Positions 53,360 through 64,000 of a stretch of DNA of 64,000 bases are shown piece after piece; the first letter of the stretch is position 1; each line of letters starts with the position of its first letter. The stretch lies in NCBI RefSeq assembly GCF_027921745.1, contig NC_079240.1:613001-677000 (forward strand), in the 5' to 3' direction. Position numbers and translations under genes: made by a program. The DNA comes from Schizosaccharomyces osmophilus (Eukaryota > Ascomycota > Schizosaccharomycetes > Schizosaccharomycetales > Schizosaccharomycetaceae). The notes under the pieces were generated by a model. That model searched no databases. It had not been told where the DNA came from and saw nothing but the letters and a program-made list of their open reading frames with translations.

Positions 53360-54560
53360 TTATATTCCAAAAATTTTTAAGCCACTGCTAGTAGGTTCGG
53401 TAAAAGCATATGCCAAAACATGTTTTGTAGGATTCCAAGCAAGTTTATTTAAAGGACCGTTCGTCGGTTGCTTCCAAATTTGTTCACCAGTAAGTGTATC
53501 CGCCTATTTATTAGTAGGGATAAATGCATAAAATCTTACAATATCGATATAGCGATCTTCGGATCCACTCGCCAGAAAGCGACCATCAAAACTAAAACCC
53601 AGAGAGCGGATCGGATATCTAGTAGAAGTTAATAAAATAACTTCCTTGTAAGATTCTTACGTTGATCTGGTTATGGAATTTTGGCATATCCATTCATCAG
53701 TATCCCATAATGTAACAATCGCGTCTGCACCACCAATAGCTATCCGCTCATTGTCAGGACTAATATCTATACAATAGCAATTTGAAGTATGTGCATTAAT
53801 TTCATATACTCGTTGAAGAGATGGCCATTGAATAATTTGCACAGTGCCTAAACCGGTAGTCATGTACAGTAAATCTTCGCTAAAGGACCAACAGCATTCA
53901 TTCGTCTTTTTTTATTAGTAAAGATAAAAAAGAAATTCAAAAGTGTAATACCTCACAAGGTTGCTGGAATGTTTGCATAATCTGCCATTCCCTAGCATCA
54001 ATAAAAGAGAGCATATCATCCTATATTTCCTAGTTAGTCAAACGGTATCATAGAAGTAATGGTTATTTTTACCCGACTTCCAACGCAGCAATAGCGACCA
54101 GAAGGGCTCCAACTTCCGTAAATGTTGTTGTAATCACTCTGGATTTCTGCGATGGGTTTAGCACCTAGTAAAATGTTAGCAAAATGCCAATTCATGAAGA
54201 GAGTACTTACTCCGATAGTCCCAAAAACGTATCATTTTTCCAGAGTACACGGTCATTAGCCGGTCCGAATGAGTTGGATCCCAAATTACTTGTTCTACTA
54301 ATCCATTGCTACGCGATCCCAATTCCGTTGAGAATTTAAAGTCTAAGCGATCCAGATTCCAAATACGAACTGTGCTATCATTAGAAGAAGTTGCGAGACG
54401 ATGGCCTGAAACATTCCATGATAGTGACCGAACTGAACCTTGGTGACCGTGTAGGTCGCGAGTCCTTAGCTCTGAGAAGTTTGGCTAAACCAATTTACAT
54501 GTCAGCTGAATGAAAAAGATGAAATTTTCTTACAACTGGCTCTATAATCGAGGAGCTCAT
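53360..54560 (-). CDS. tex1: THO/TREX complex WD-repeat subunit Tex1
   Basis: Seven exons give 309 residues, the same length as I recall for S. pombe Tex1: 54534-54560, 54211-54484, 54073-54164, 53952-54020, 53661-53905, 53540-53618 and 53360-53503. Introns are 36-52 bases, all with GT and AG ends, and the frame closes exactly. WD repeats are plain: LHGHQGSVRSLSWNVSGHRL with STVRIWN, KMIRFWDYR, GGADAIVTLWD, and FDGRFLASGSEDRYIDI. It resembles human THOC3. In THO, Tex1 couples transcription elongation with mRNA packaging and export. With seven exons in 1.2 kb this is the most intron-dense gene here. Synteny places it between the RRM-like gene and cds1, as in S. pombe. Confidence 0.92.
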
Positions 54561-54722
54561 AAAAGACAGGCTATGAACTGCTGGTTCGTGATAAGCGTAG
54601 TATAGGACGCTCTCTGTATGGGAATTTTGGCACTTACATACGCCCTAGTAATCAAAACTGTGGTATAATGTAAGTTCATAAATATTAATTGAATTTTTAT
54701 TAAAAAATTTAAAGTTATGCAT

Positions 54723-56514
54723 CTATAAAGGAGAATGGATTTGTTCAGTAGGATTGTGTTCACATTCTGAAAGTGGTGGGGATTCTAAAACCTGAATAGA
54801 CGATCCAGTTTTGAACCAAGGATGATCTAATGCTTCTCTTCCAGAAATCCGCTTCTGAGGGTCCAGTTGAAACATTTGTGTGATCAAGTCGATTCCCTCC
54901 GAAGATACTTCATTTTCCAGTAGTGGGGACATGGGGAAATCTGCTTTGGATATAAGTTTGATAGATTCTTCTTGACTTGGAGCCGCAAATGGGATTGTAG
55001 CAGTTAATCTAAGGTATTAGCATCTGTTAAAAGTAGGGATTCCAGGAAAGGAAAAAATAAGAACATACGTAACATATAGAACACATCCAAGACTCCAGAT
55101 GTCTACTTTATTACCATAACCACCCACAGGAGGAGTGGTCTTGGATTGTAAAATTTCTGGGGCCAGATAACCCATTGTTCCGCAAAAGGTTTCCAAGAAT
55201 GTGCCCTGGCCATGAAGAACTTTAGCTAAACCAAAATCAGAAAGTTTTAAATGAAAGTCTTTGGTAATCAAAATATTCTAACGCACACGTTAGTTCTCTT
55301 CTTTAAAGCCGAATATGAATTTGAGACATACCTCTGGTTTAATATCTCTATGGGCAATACCAGATTCATGTAAATAAATAAGGGTTTCTAGGATTTCTTT
55401 CAATAAAGGCTTGCTGTCTTGTTCATCTATTGAACCATTTGCAATTAGGAAATCCATAAGATCTCCTCCTTCCACATATTCCATGACAATAAATATTTCT
55501 TCGCCAGTTTCGAAAACTTCCCGGCATCGCACAACGCCAGGCTAAAAACCCCGTTAGAAAAAGAAACGATTGAAGCACAACTATATACTTACATGATGTA
55601 GCGTTTTTATTATTTCAATTTCTCGCTGAAACATTTCCGTAGCACGTTTTTCGGAACTGGTGAGTAAAATTTTTTTCTTGTTGATGACTTTGATGGCGTA
55701 GTATTCGCCGGTTTCTAAATCAACCGCTAATTTTACTATAGCGAATGTCCCTGTACCAAGGGTCCGAAGAACTTCGTATCTATTTTCCTCCGACGAAATC
55801 ACTTCTTTTCTCATGCTCTCTGACTTGTTATAAGGAATTTGGCATAAAAATCCTGCCCTTGTCAGCTGCATGGAAACGAACACGTAATAGGTAGAGCAGA
55901 ATATATTTCCTGCTACGTTTTCTTCTTATTTTCACTTACGAATTTCATCTTTTGGTACTCCTAAACCAACCCGAATTTCATCTCCATGCGATAAAATAGT
56001 GCGACCATTTTTTGGTAACCTCTCCTGTATAACGTCAGTAAAGAGCTTAAGTGACATTAAGTTCGCTTACCAAGTTTAAGTATGTGCCATTAGAAGAGTG
56101 ATCTATCAGCTTGTTAGTATACAAAGTATTGTTTCAGGTGTATTCTCTTTCTTACCGTGTAAAAATATAACGTTATCCCGTGATTCCATTTCACTAGCAT
56201 GACCCTATTTTGGTTAGCGTGAAAAGTAGAACGGACGCGACTCGCCATCTTACTCCTACCTGATAGATTTCAAAGTGAAAATTGCTAACCCTAGGACCTC
56301 CTATGGAAACCTCGCAAGTACGATGTCTACCAAATCTCCAAACACCATTATGAACATCTCGCGAAAGAGGTATGACTTGTGTTTTCCCATCACCCATTCG
56401 AGTCATAACCAGCTTTAAGTAGACATTTTCACTTTGCGTTCCCAACTCGGAGGATTTTTCGCCCTCATTTACAGTTACTTGCGTAGCCTGAGTAGCATCT
56501 TCTGTATCCTCCAT
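54723..56514 (-). CDS. cds1: Replication checkpoint kinase Cds1 (Chk2/Rad53 family)
   Basis: Eight exons give 461 residues: 56260-56514, 56156-56204, 56071-56102, 55940-56024, 55593-55852, 55332-55541, 55069-55277 and 54723-55008. The N-terminus has an SQ/TQ cluster (DATQATQVTV, GTQSEN), targets of Rad3. The FHA domain follows (WRFGRHRTCEV, RVSNFHFEIYQ, FLHDHSSNGTYL) and was recovered only after splicing. The kinase domain, about residues 175-435, has LGTGTFAIVKLAV, the Lys in YAIKVINKKK, HRDIKPENIL, DFGLAKV and GTMGYLAPEIL. Cds1 is activated by Rad3 and Mrc1 at stalled forks and stabilises replication. Exon 3 is only 32 bases. Splice sites were chosen to restore conserved FHA residues. Confidence 0.93.
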
Positions 56515-56978
56515 TGTGTTCTGAAATCAGCTTTTGCTAATGCAAGGATGCTCAATTTAAATTTTAAAAGATGTGACAAAATTTGCAATGCGAGAATCTT
56601 TTAAATCTCCTGACGATGATACGATTTTTCAAGGTGGATGTCAAATGTCAAAGCCTTGGTCAGCCCTGCTACTAGCAGGCTGAGACGCATATTGAAATTT
56701 ACGAAATAGAAAATCTCACTGCCGAGCGGTATATAGTATAAGGCATCGTGTAAAACAGTAAAATTTCATTTAGCGCGATCGATTGCAAAGCAGCGACTGT
56801 AGAGAGTAGTAAAAAATTAGATTTTGTAATATTTTGTATTTATATACGCTTCTAATTTTTTCTTTAAAAACTGTTGTTTCTACGTCGATGTTTTATCGTC
56901 TATTGAGCTGCAAACCCTGAAGAACCGAATCCAGTTTTCAATACTTGTTGCGTTATTTTGTAAAAATCGCTTGCTTTT
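56515..56978. other. Divergent spacer between cds1 and dephospho-CoA kinase gene
   Basis: A 464-base spacer. It contains a strong hairpin (56661-56682) and a second hairpin followed by an ACA triplet (56717-56757). That arrangement faintly suggests an H/ACA RNA and is treated as a finding, not called as a gene. Confidence 0.45.
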
Positions 56979-57747
56979 ATGTATATCATAGGATTGACGG
57001 GATCCATTGCTACGGGTAATAAGAATATGGGATTGGAGTATGTATTAATATGAATTATGTTTAGGGAAAACAACGGTTTCCAAGCAGTTTCATGAGAAAT
57101 ATCATGTTCCTGTAATTGACGCTGATATCCTTGCAAGGAAAGTAGTAGAGCCGGGAACGAAATGTCAACGACGAATTCAAAAAGAATTTGGCCAACAAGT
57201 GATTCTTCCCGACGGCCATTTGAATCGACCTGAGCTTGGAAAGATCATTTTCGAAACTCCATCCAAACGCAAGCTCTTGAATTCAATTGTTCATCCTGCC
57301 GTTAGAAAGGCCATGCTGAAAGACTTATTTTACTACTACATAACGGGTCATGGCATGGTAATCCTCGATGTCCCGCTGTTATTTGAAGCAAAAATGCACA
57401 CCATATGTTGGAAAACTATCTGTGTTGCATCTACTATGGAAATACAAAAAAGGCGATTGCTAAAACGAAATCCCGAATATTCTTCTGAAGACGCTGACCG
57501 CCGTATTCATTCTCAAACTCCCATTCAAGAGAAGGAATTCCTTGCTGACTATGTCATTGATAATAATTCCGATTTCAATTCTCTCTCTAGAAACATTTGT
57601 ACAACCTTTGTCGCAATCCAGCCTTCCATCGTATGGACTCTAGCATGCCTTCTCATACCTATCCTGCAAGTTTTTATGCAATTCTATAATTATAGTCGTC
57701 AAATACGAAAAGCAAGGAACCAGAAGAAGGTCCACCTGACCCAATAA
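56979..57747 (+). CDS. Dephospho-CoA kinase (CoaE/Cab5 family)
   Basis: Two exons, 56979-57015 and 57065-57747, give 239 residues. The 49-base intron cuts the P-loop, and splicing restores MYIIGLTGSIATGKTT, the Walker A motif. Further family motifs are VPVIDADILARKVVEPGT, LNSIVHPAVRKAM and VILDVPLLFEAKM. It catalyses the last step of coenzyme A synthesis, phosphorylating the ribose 3' hydroxyl of dephospho-CoA. The C-terminal 45 residues hold a hydrophobic helix (IVWTLACLLIPILQVFMQF) followed by Arg/Lys, suggesting a membrane anchor, as in other eukaryotic members. Syntenic with S. pombe SPCC14G10.01. Confidence 0.92.
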
Positions 57748-58125
57748 ACATAGATCCTAGTCGAAATCGATCATTGAGACTGGTTGAACCTCTCATTTGT
57801 ACTGAGTACGCTTAAAAGAGCATAATTAGTTAGGAGAATTGTCCTAGAAATAATTAACAGTCTCTACAAAGAATTTTTAGGCATGGAAATGATTGGTACA
57901 TTAAAAAAGAAAAGTATAAAAAATTCATTCTATTTACCCAAACCGATATCTGAATCGTTTTAACCTTTATTTTTAAATATTTTTTACATAAAGCATCTAT
58001 CTTTATTTCTTTTTTTGAAAAGGCTAAAGCGTAAACTAGCATTTGGGCCTAATTGGCATATACATCTCCCCTTCCTTTTTCCAACACCAATTCGTAGACA
58101 CTCCTGTTCAGCCAAATTTGGCAAA
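57748..58125. other. Spacer between dephospho-CoA kinase and urb1
   Basis: AT-rich 3' flank and urb1 promoter. Nothing else recognised. Confidence 0.5.
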
Positions 58126-61100
58126 ATGGACGCCTCTACAATTGATTTAGATGCTGGTTCGTGTCTTATTTTTGTAATTGCATACTAATTTGTTTAGAAA
58201 TTCGGGATTTGGGGAAAATTCTCATTGAGCATCCAGCTCATGTGGAAAAAGTCCTTCACACTTTAGAGTTGGACAATTCTGCTCTTCGATACATTGATGC
58301 TATTTTAAATAGTCATTTAAAGCAACTTTACCGTAATTTAGCCTCGAATTCTCCGCTACATACGCTCTCAATCTTGAGAGCAATGGCTTCATGGAACAAT
58401 GGGGTTGCTTGCGGTCGAGTTTTCCAAGCCTTTGATTGGAGTGGTAAAGTATTCACAAAGTTGCTGCAACTTTCTAATCAAATGAATTCTTCGAAACGAA
58501 ATGTCAAGCGTATGCGTATGGCGTCTTCCAAAAAACGCTCCTCGTTTATATTTTTATTAATCACATTAATTCGATACGGTACTCAAGAGGTGCGTACAGA
58601 ACTTATAAACACAAAAAATATAACGACTCCATTGTTTAAAGGAATCTTCAACGATGAACCCGTTGTTTTGAAAGATCTATTACAGGCTTGGCTTACATAT
58701 ATAATTTTAGATCGTAGCGTGAGTAGATCTACAAAGGTCTTCTATTTCAATGAGTGGTCATTGAATTGCGTTCTAAGTCTATATTCACGTGAAGAAGAAA
58801 TCAATGGCGTCCCTTTGTACGAACATGTTCACAAATTTTTCCTTCGAGCTTGCACTGTACCTGGAGAAGGTCTTTGCTTTTCTTCAGTCGGATGGCATGC
58901 TCCTCCGAGATCTGAAGCTAATAAGACCGTTTATAATCGCGTTCTGCAGTCTCTTTTGCCTTCACTACATATCTACACCGATCCTTTGCAACGGGAGCTT
59001 TGTCTAAAAGTATTGGGTGCTTGCCCTGATATATCTGCTTCCTTTTTAGAAAGAAACAGTCTGAATACTGAGGCAACGCTAAGCTTTCAATGGATTTGCT
59101 TCACTTCTTTCCTTCAATCATTTCTTAACATGGACTTGCCTAAACCCTTTTTCCGTCCTGAGACCAATTCCGCTCCCTCTGTTCACAGTATTGTTGAAAA
59201 TACCTTACCGGCTTCATTTTCGAAGCCTTTGATGTTGAAGGCATTAAATAGTTCAGATAAACTTGTTTGCTATCTAGGCTTGAACACACTGTTATCGGCA
59301 TTTAAGAGATTAAGAGAGATTTTCGCGACCATCGACGAATCCAAACTAGAATCTGAAAGCAAAATCTCGTTGACTACGTCGATTGCTGATGCTATATCAA
59401 GTCGTCTCCCTGATGTGCAAATATTTATCCAGCTGTACACAACAAGTAAGCATGAACTGTTGACGGATGCTGTGCTGAAAGTTATTCTTTCTTATTATAT
59501 TTTTTTCCCAGAAACTGTGTTGAAACTCAAGATCAGCAGCAACGTTTTCTTGGGCACTGACTTATCATCGGTTTCTTTCGATCGTCCTTTTTCCCGTTCT
59601 CACTTGCAGAGTCTTATTAAAATTCTTCAGTTTTTGCCGGACGTCAAGTATTTTGAGTTGTCCAATTCTCCTTTCATTTTCCTGACTTCTCTTTACCTAA
59701 AGTCAGAATACTCTCAGTTGAAGGACGCTGTTATCAGAGTTCTGGAAGATGCTTTGGCCGAAACTGATGTTGTCTCACCATCTCTTCTATTATCTCCAAT
59801 TATACCCATGTTGCAAGCCTTAGAAACTATACCTGATGAGTATGTTGGCAATGTCTTGCAGTATGCCAATGCGTGTGTAAGTCGCTGTACGTCTCGTGTT
59901 TATGCATACTTAGACGTTTCTATAAGCTACTGCAAGGAGTCGCTTTTGGATTATCAAGATGGAATGGTACCACCGTTTTCTCCGCTTTCTATAGTGCTTG
60001 TTGAGCAGGTACCGTTTCTCTTGAAAGACACTTCAGTTAGTCAAGATGCCAAATTGTGTGTTTTAAGTTGGATATTTAAATGCTTGGTATTTTTTGGCTG
60101 CTGCGGTGAATCTTTTGACTGTCTCTCGAAGTTATCCACAAAATTAATTAGCGTAAAGACTGATTATGACTTTGCTGCAAACCGCATTGCTACATTTAGT
60201 CAAACTATCGAAAAGTTAGCAGGGAACATGGAGTTGGGAGAGTCGCTACCAAATTTAGACTTGCTTTCATTACTTCTATTGTGCAATGATGATTTATTTT
60301 GGAAGAATGTTTCAACTGAGTTTTCTATTCAACCGAGGTTTGCTCTTCTTTATTTTTCCGTCTTGTTGAAAAGGCTTGCTATTGCATTGAACAATAGTAA
60401 ATCAAACATGGAACCTCTATTTAAATTGCTCTCAGAAAATGTTCAAGTATTTATGGCTTCAACTGATAGCCAATCAAGCTTAAATCTGAGAAATATCTTT
60501 TCAAGTCTGTTAAACTTACGAAGTTTTGCCATGCATCCTGATTTCATTGAATTCAATATGCAGTATGCTGATTTCCTTCATGAAACCCAAGCTTTTAATA
60601 GTCAAGGCTATATTAGCAAACTTTCATTTGAAGAAGCAAAAAAATTTTTCAATAATCCAACAGAACGTGATATATGGAAAATGTCACTCATTGCTAAGTA
60701 TATGGAACAATGGTCTCATGATCAGATTGACAGTATCTGTCAATCACTTGACACGTTCATACGAGAGCGTGCCTCGTTTGTCACTAAACACTGTCAGAAT
60801 CTTTCACCTATTTTGTCTAAGTACATCACTTATGTGTCGACAAGTAAACACAAATTATCGGAACAGACTTTTGGGGTCCTGCTCAAAAATTCCTTGGCGC
60901 AATTTTCGGAATTATCGACGTCTCTAAGTGAACATTTTTGTCAGTTGAAGGACCATTTAGATGTATCCTGCTTAGAAAAGTCTCTAGAGACTTTAGAATC
61001 TGTGTTGCTTAAGGGTTGTGATGATATAAGAGTAAATATAATATGCTCTTTAAGTAGTGCATCGTCTGAAATTACATCTAGATTATGGAAGCTTTTTCTT

Positions 61101-62855
61101 TCTAACAAAGAGCTAAGTAATCAATTTTGTAAAGAATACATTGGGTTATTTAGCGTTTTGGCTAAAAAGATTGATGTTAATAATGTCCCTCTGAACGAAG
61201 TTGAAGAATGGTGTACGTTCGTCTTTGAAATGAATGAAAAATTTATTCTTGAAAATCCATCAATACTTGCTACTGCGTTCCCTGTGGTTTCTCTAGGCAG
61301 AGTGAGACCCTCCTTGATCGACGAAACTATGGCAAAACTTTCGGAGGATTATCTACCGTATGAAATTTTTGAGCTTTTGAAGATCGTTGCATCAAAACAC
61401 GAAATTATTTCATCAAAAGCTCCGAATGTATGTTCAACTATAATGTTATTGTTGACTCGTGTCTTTTCAAATAACGATGAATTGGATAATAACGTGTTTT
61501 CCTTCATTGATAGCTTTGGTGTTTATTTAATTGACAGTTCAGTTAGTGTGGAGAAGGGAATAAGCAAGACAGTTATAGACAACTTTTTGGAATCAGCTTT
61601 GAGACATCTTCAAAGCAAATCAGTTTTGGAATTCATCCTTAAAGTCTTATTTTCTATACCATCGGAACAATGCAATTCCTCAAAAGTTCTGCAAATGATA
61701 TTAGCAAATGAGAGCAATCCTTTGTTATCGGAACGTTCTTCTAGTATCGATAAGTCACTTGTTGCTGCTATTATTTGTAAGCTTACAATAATGGGCAACA
61801 ATTATTCATTATCGATTATGGATCAGATCATTCAATTATGTAAAGGCAGATACACTCTCCATGATTCGATTCTCTGCGAGCTTCTTCGATATATGGAAGA
61901 AAGACTCAATGTCAGCGCCGCCAGTCGTTACAAAGGTTGGGTTATCACGAATGATGAGGACGTAATAGCAATGTCCCTAAAGGATAAATCATCGGTGTTG
62001 GAGCCACGTATGGCTTTGGAAAGTATTCATCATTATCCTTCAGATTATATACCAATTCAGCTTGACTCGTTTCAGGATTTGAATGTCTGTCAAAAGCTTT
62101 TGAAGACGTCAGAGTTCGAGTGGAATGAAAAAATCTATCATCCGGTATTTGCATTGGGTATTGTTGCGGCATTATACCATACAAATCCAGAAGTCTCTAA
62201 TATGCAAGTTATATTGCAACAACATTTTCTGGGATTAATAATAATGGGCCTTTCATTGCACAATGATCAACTAAGAGCTGCTTCTTTTCATTTCATTCAG
62301 CATTTTCTTCTGGGGCTAGAAGATCAAAAGCTTCGCGAAAGGCACTTGGTTAAACTAGCACTTTCAAGTGTAATCGTCAATGTGTCTACTCCTAGTCAAA
62401 GATTGAGCACATTAATGGCTAACTTTTATGCTCAGAGTGTAAGTATAATTATGCGGCCCTCACATCACATGTTTTTGGGTATCAATCGTTATTTCTTGCA
62501 AAGGCAGCACATAGACATTACGGACATTCCTATGTTTTATGAACTGTTATATCCTTCTTCCGATTACACGAAATGTCTTTCTTGGCTATTATCGTTATTG
62601 TTGGCGGGTTTACAAAAAGGAGAAGATTTGAAGCTCTACCTTCGTCGCCATGTATTCGAAACAATATCCACATTGTATGAATCTTGTGTGGTGAATAGAG
62701 AGATACAGGAAGCAATTTCGGAGATTCTTTTGAGGGTGGACGCACTAGGTGCTGGTGCTATTTTAAAAAAGCATAATGCTGTGTATTCTTTACTGCAATT
62801 ACTTCCGCATCAATATTTGTTGCAGTCCAAATCATTTAACACAGCAGAAGCTTAA
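58126..62855 (+). CDS. urb1: Ribosome biogenesis protein Urb1 (Npa1)
   Basis: Two exons, 58126-58156 and 58198-62855, give 1562 residues. The first exon encodes MDASTIDLDA and joins EIRDLGKILIEHP. The intron is 41 bases with an unusual GTTCGT donor, a TACTAAT branch and TAG. The protein is long, alpha-helical and Leu-rich with no catalytic motif, as expected for the HEAT-like Urb1/Npa1 scaffold. Recognisable segments include HTLSILRAMASWNNGVACGR and VFQAFDWSGKVFTKLLQLSN. Npa1 works in the nucleolus in the earliest 60S pre-ribosomes, with Dbp6 and Rsa3. Synteny with the CoA gene and ump1 matches S. pombe SPCC14G10.02. A start at 58161 would give an unrelated hydrophobic N-terminus and is rejected. 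Confidence 0.9.
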
Positions 62856-63168
62856 AATGGAAGGGAAAAAAGAAAAAAACCCCTAGAATTAAAAATCAAT
62901 TTGTTATGGGAATCCGGTTTACGTACACAATAGAACTTGAATTAACATATTCTTGACGAAGGATAAAAGGAAAGATATGGGAAAATTTATTATAGAATTA
63001 CAAACGTCGAATAATATTCATGTAACCATAGAGAAATCAATTTGGGACAAACTAATGTATGTGCTTAATTTTATCATTATAAAGTAACAAATATGGCCAA
63101 AAGGAAACAGGAAGGGAACGTATGGGAGAAGGAAAAGAATGAAGGATCATAAAAGTGCAAAAAGCTTT
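62856..63168. other. Convergent 3' region between urb1 and ump1
   Basis: AT-rich flanks, A-rich directly after the urb1 stop. No feature. Confidence 0.5.
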
Positions 63169-63725
63169 TTACAGACCATAACGAGTAGCCACTTCGTTTT
63201 GAAAAGTCATTTCCATTGGAGCTTGACCAGTGTAAATATCGGTTTCATCTAAGCAGGCTTCACGGTTGGCGAGAATGTCTGCATGAAAGTTGCTAGGTCC
63301 ACCCAAGGCCATAGGTCTGACACTCTAAAAGAAAAATTAGCAAACCAAATTTCTTATGTAGCTAAAGCAAATGTTGATCCCAGAATTCGAATAAAGATTA
63401 CTAAAAAATTTAAACTGGTTGTAGATTCCAATGTAGGTCTTTAGGACATCCTTCTAGAACTAAGGATGCAAACATTGCATTATTTACTTACCTGAGTTGA
63501 CAAACGCAACTCCATTTCACGACGAACAGGTTCATGCAAGCCATAAATACGACGCATACTATCCAAACGAACTTGTCGTTGTTGGGCTTCCCAATTGGCA
63601 AGGCGGTTTTCCAAAGGATGCTTACTCTCCAATTCGTTAACTCTAGGGCCGTGGGGGCTTAAAACAGACAGTTTGTAATCCCCAGAAACCTTGGAGGGTA
63701 CGTTTGAATCAGGAATAATCTGCAT
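63169..63725 (-). CDS. ump1: 20S proteasome maturation factor Ump1 (POMP)
   Basis: Two exons, 63492-63725 and 63169-63324, give 129 residues. The 167-base intron (GTAAGT, CTAAT branch, TAG) lies after the conserved REMELRLSTQ. The protein starts MQIIPDSNVPSKVSGDYKLS and has the POMP/UMP1 core HPLENRLANWEAQQRQVRLD, MRRIYGLHEPVRREMELRL, and RPMALGGPSNFHADILANRE. Ump1 assembles half-proteasomes, guards beta-subunit propeptide processing and is degraded as the first substrate of the finished 20S particle. I start at ATG 63725; no nearer upstream ATG is in frame. Syntenic with S. pombe SPCC14G10.03c. Confidence 0.94.
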
Positions 63726-63780
63726 AGTCAAATCCTTTGATTATATAATGGTTTTTTAAACAGCTCGATGGTGGTGGTTA

Positions 63781-63996
63781 TTAGAGAAGTTCACCTACTA
63801 TGGTGTTGGAGTATTCAGGAAGTGATGTTACTTGTTGATGATGCTTGTTACTTGGCTTCTGTTGGGCACCACCCTTCCTGCGTATGAACATGAAAAGAAA
63901 CCTTGACACAAACAGATAAAGAAGAACTTGGCCACAACCACTATAGAGACGAATTTCAAATAGAGCATTTGGAAAAAGAAAGGGGAAAGGAGACAT
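63781..63996 (-). CDS. Possible small membrane protein at window edge (may be partial)
   Basis: An open frame of 71 residues reading from ATG 63996, four bases from the right edge, to a stop at 63781. It has one strongly hydrophobic segment, VLLYLFVSRFLFMFI, followed by RRKGG and a polar tail, like a single-span membrane protein. An upstream exon beyond the edge is possible, so the start is uncertain. No family was recognised. S. pombe also has a gene after ump1 here, but I cannot confirm identity. Confidence 0.4.
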   Translation of the reverse strand: MSPFPFLFPNALFEIRLYSGCGQVLLYLFVSRFLFMFIRRKGGAQQKPSNKHHQQVTSLPEYSNTIVGELL

Positions 63997-64000
63997 CACA

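Noticed and set aside
1-64000. Search for transposons, LTR remnants, wtf-type or other mobile genes, 5S rRNA and CRISPR arrays
   Set aside because: No reverse transcriptase, integrase or transposase motif, no long direct repeat and no 5S or spacer-repeat pattern was seen. Gene order looks undisturbed.

Overview
The window is nuclear DNA of a fission yeast (genus Schizosaccharomyces). The evidence is AT-rich intergenic DNA, many short introns with GTANNN donors, CTAAC/CTAAT branch sites and AG acceptors, ribosomal-protein promoter boxes of the HomolD/HomolE type, and a gene order I recognise from S. pombe chromosome III. Intergenic DNA and fast-evolving protein tails differ enough from S. pombe that I infer a sister species, perhaps of the octosporus/cryophilus/osmophilus group. 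The species itself cannot be fixed from this window.

Layout. 1-16 kb: scw1 (+), skb15 (-), sts5 (+), a small Dpb3/CHRAC15-type histone-fold gene (+), 6-phosphogluconolactonase (+), pef1 (+), naa20 (+). 16-26 kb: rpl12 (-), sfc4/TFIIIC (-), rml2 (+), an NCBP3-like RNA-binding protein (-), mug123 (+), taf6/taf50 (-). 27.6 kb: a tRNA-Thr(AGU) (-). 28-42 kb: vps5 (+), xylulokinase (-), the PDR-type ABC pump bfr1 (-), then a 2.2 kb repeat-rich divergent spacer and wee1 (+). 43-53 kb: mitochondrial bS18 (+), HMP-P kinase (-), dom34 (+), nup61 (-), mitochondrial Ile-tRNA ligase ism1 (-), a small RRM-like protein (-). 53-64 kb: tex1 (-), cds1 (-), dephospho-CoA kinase (+), urb1 (+), ump1 (-), and a possible small membrane protein at the right edge (-).

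How the genes work together. Scw1, Skb15 and Sts5 concern cell shape, the cell wall and mRNA fate. Pef1, Wee1 and Cds1 are cell-cycle or checkpoint kinases. Sfc4, Taf6, Tex1, Nup61 and the NCBP3-like protein concern transcription and mRNA export. Rml2, Rsm18 and Ism1 serve mitochondrial translation. Rpl12, Urb1 and Dom34 serve cytosolic ribosomes. 6PGL and xylulokinase both feed the pentose phosphate pathway. These are independent eukaryotic genes, not operons.

Most multi-exon models were rebuilt by hand from splice signals and reading-frame continuity: skb15, pgl, pef1, naa20, rml2, NCBP3-like, taf6, xylulokinase, dom34, nup61, tex1, cds1, dephospho-CoA kinase, urb1, ump1 and the histone-fold gene. 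I saw no transposon, LTR, CRISPR array or virus-like element. The most unusual DNA is the bfr1-wee1 spacer, with foldback repeats and an MCB cluster, and a 48-base poly(T) tract upstream of the 6PGL gene. I found no convincing new multi-gene system.
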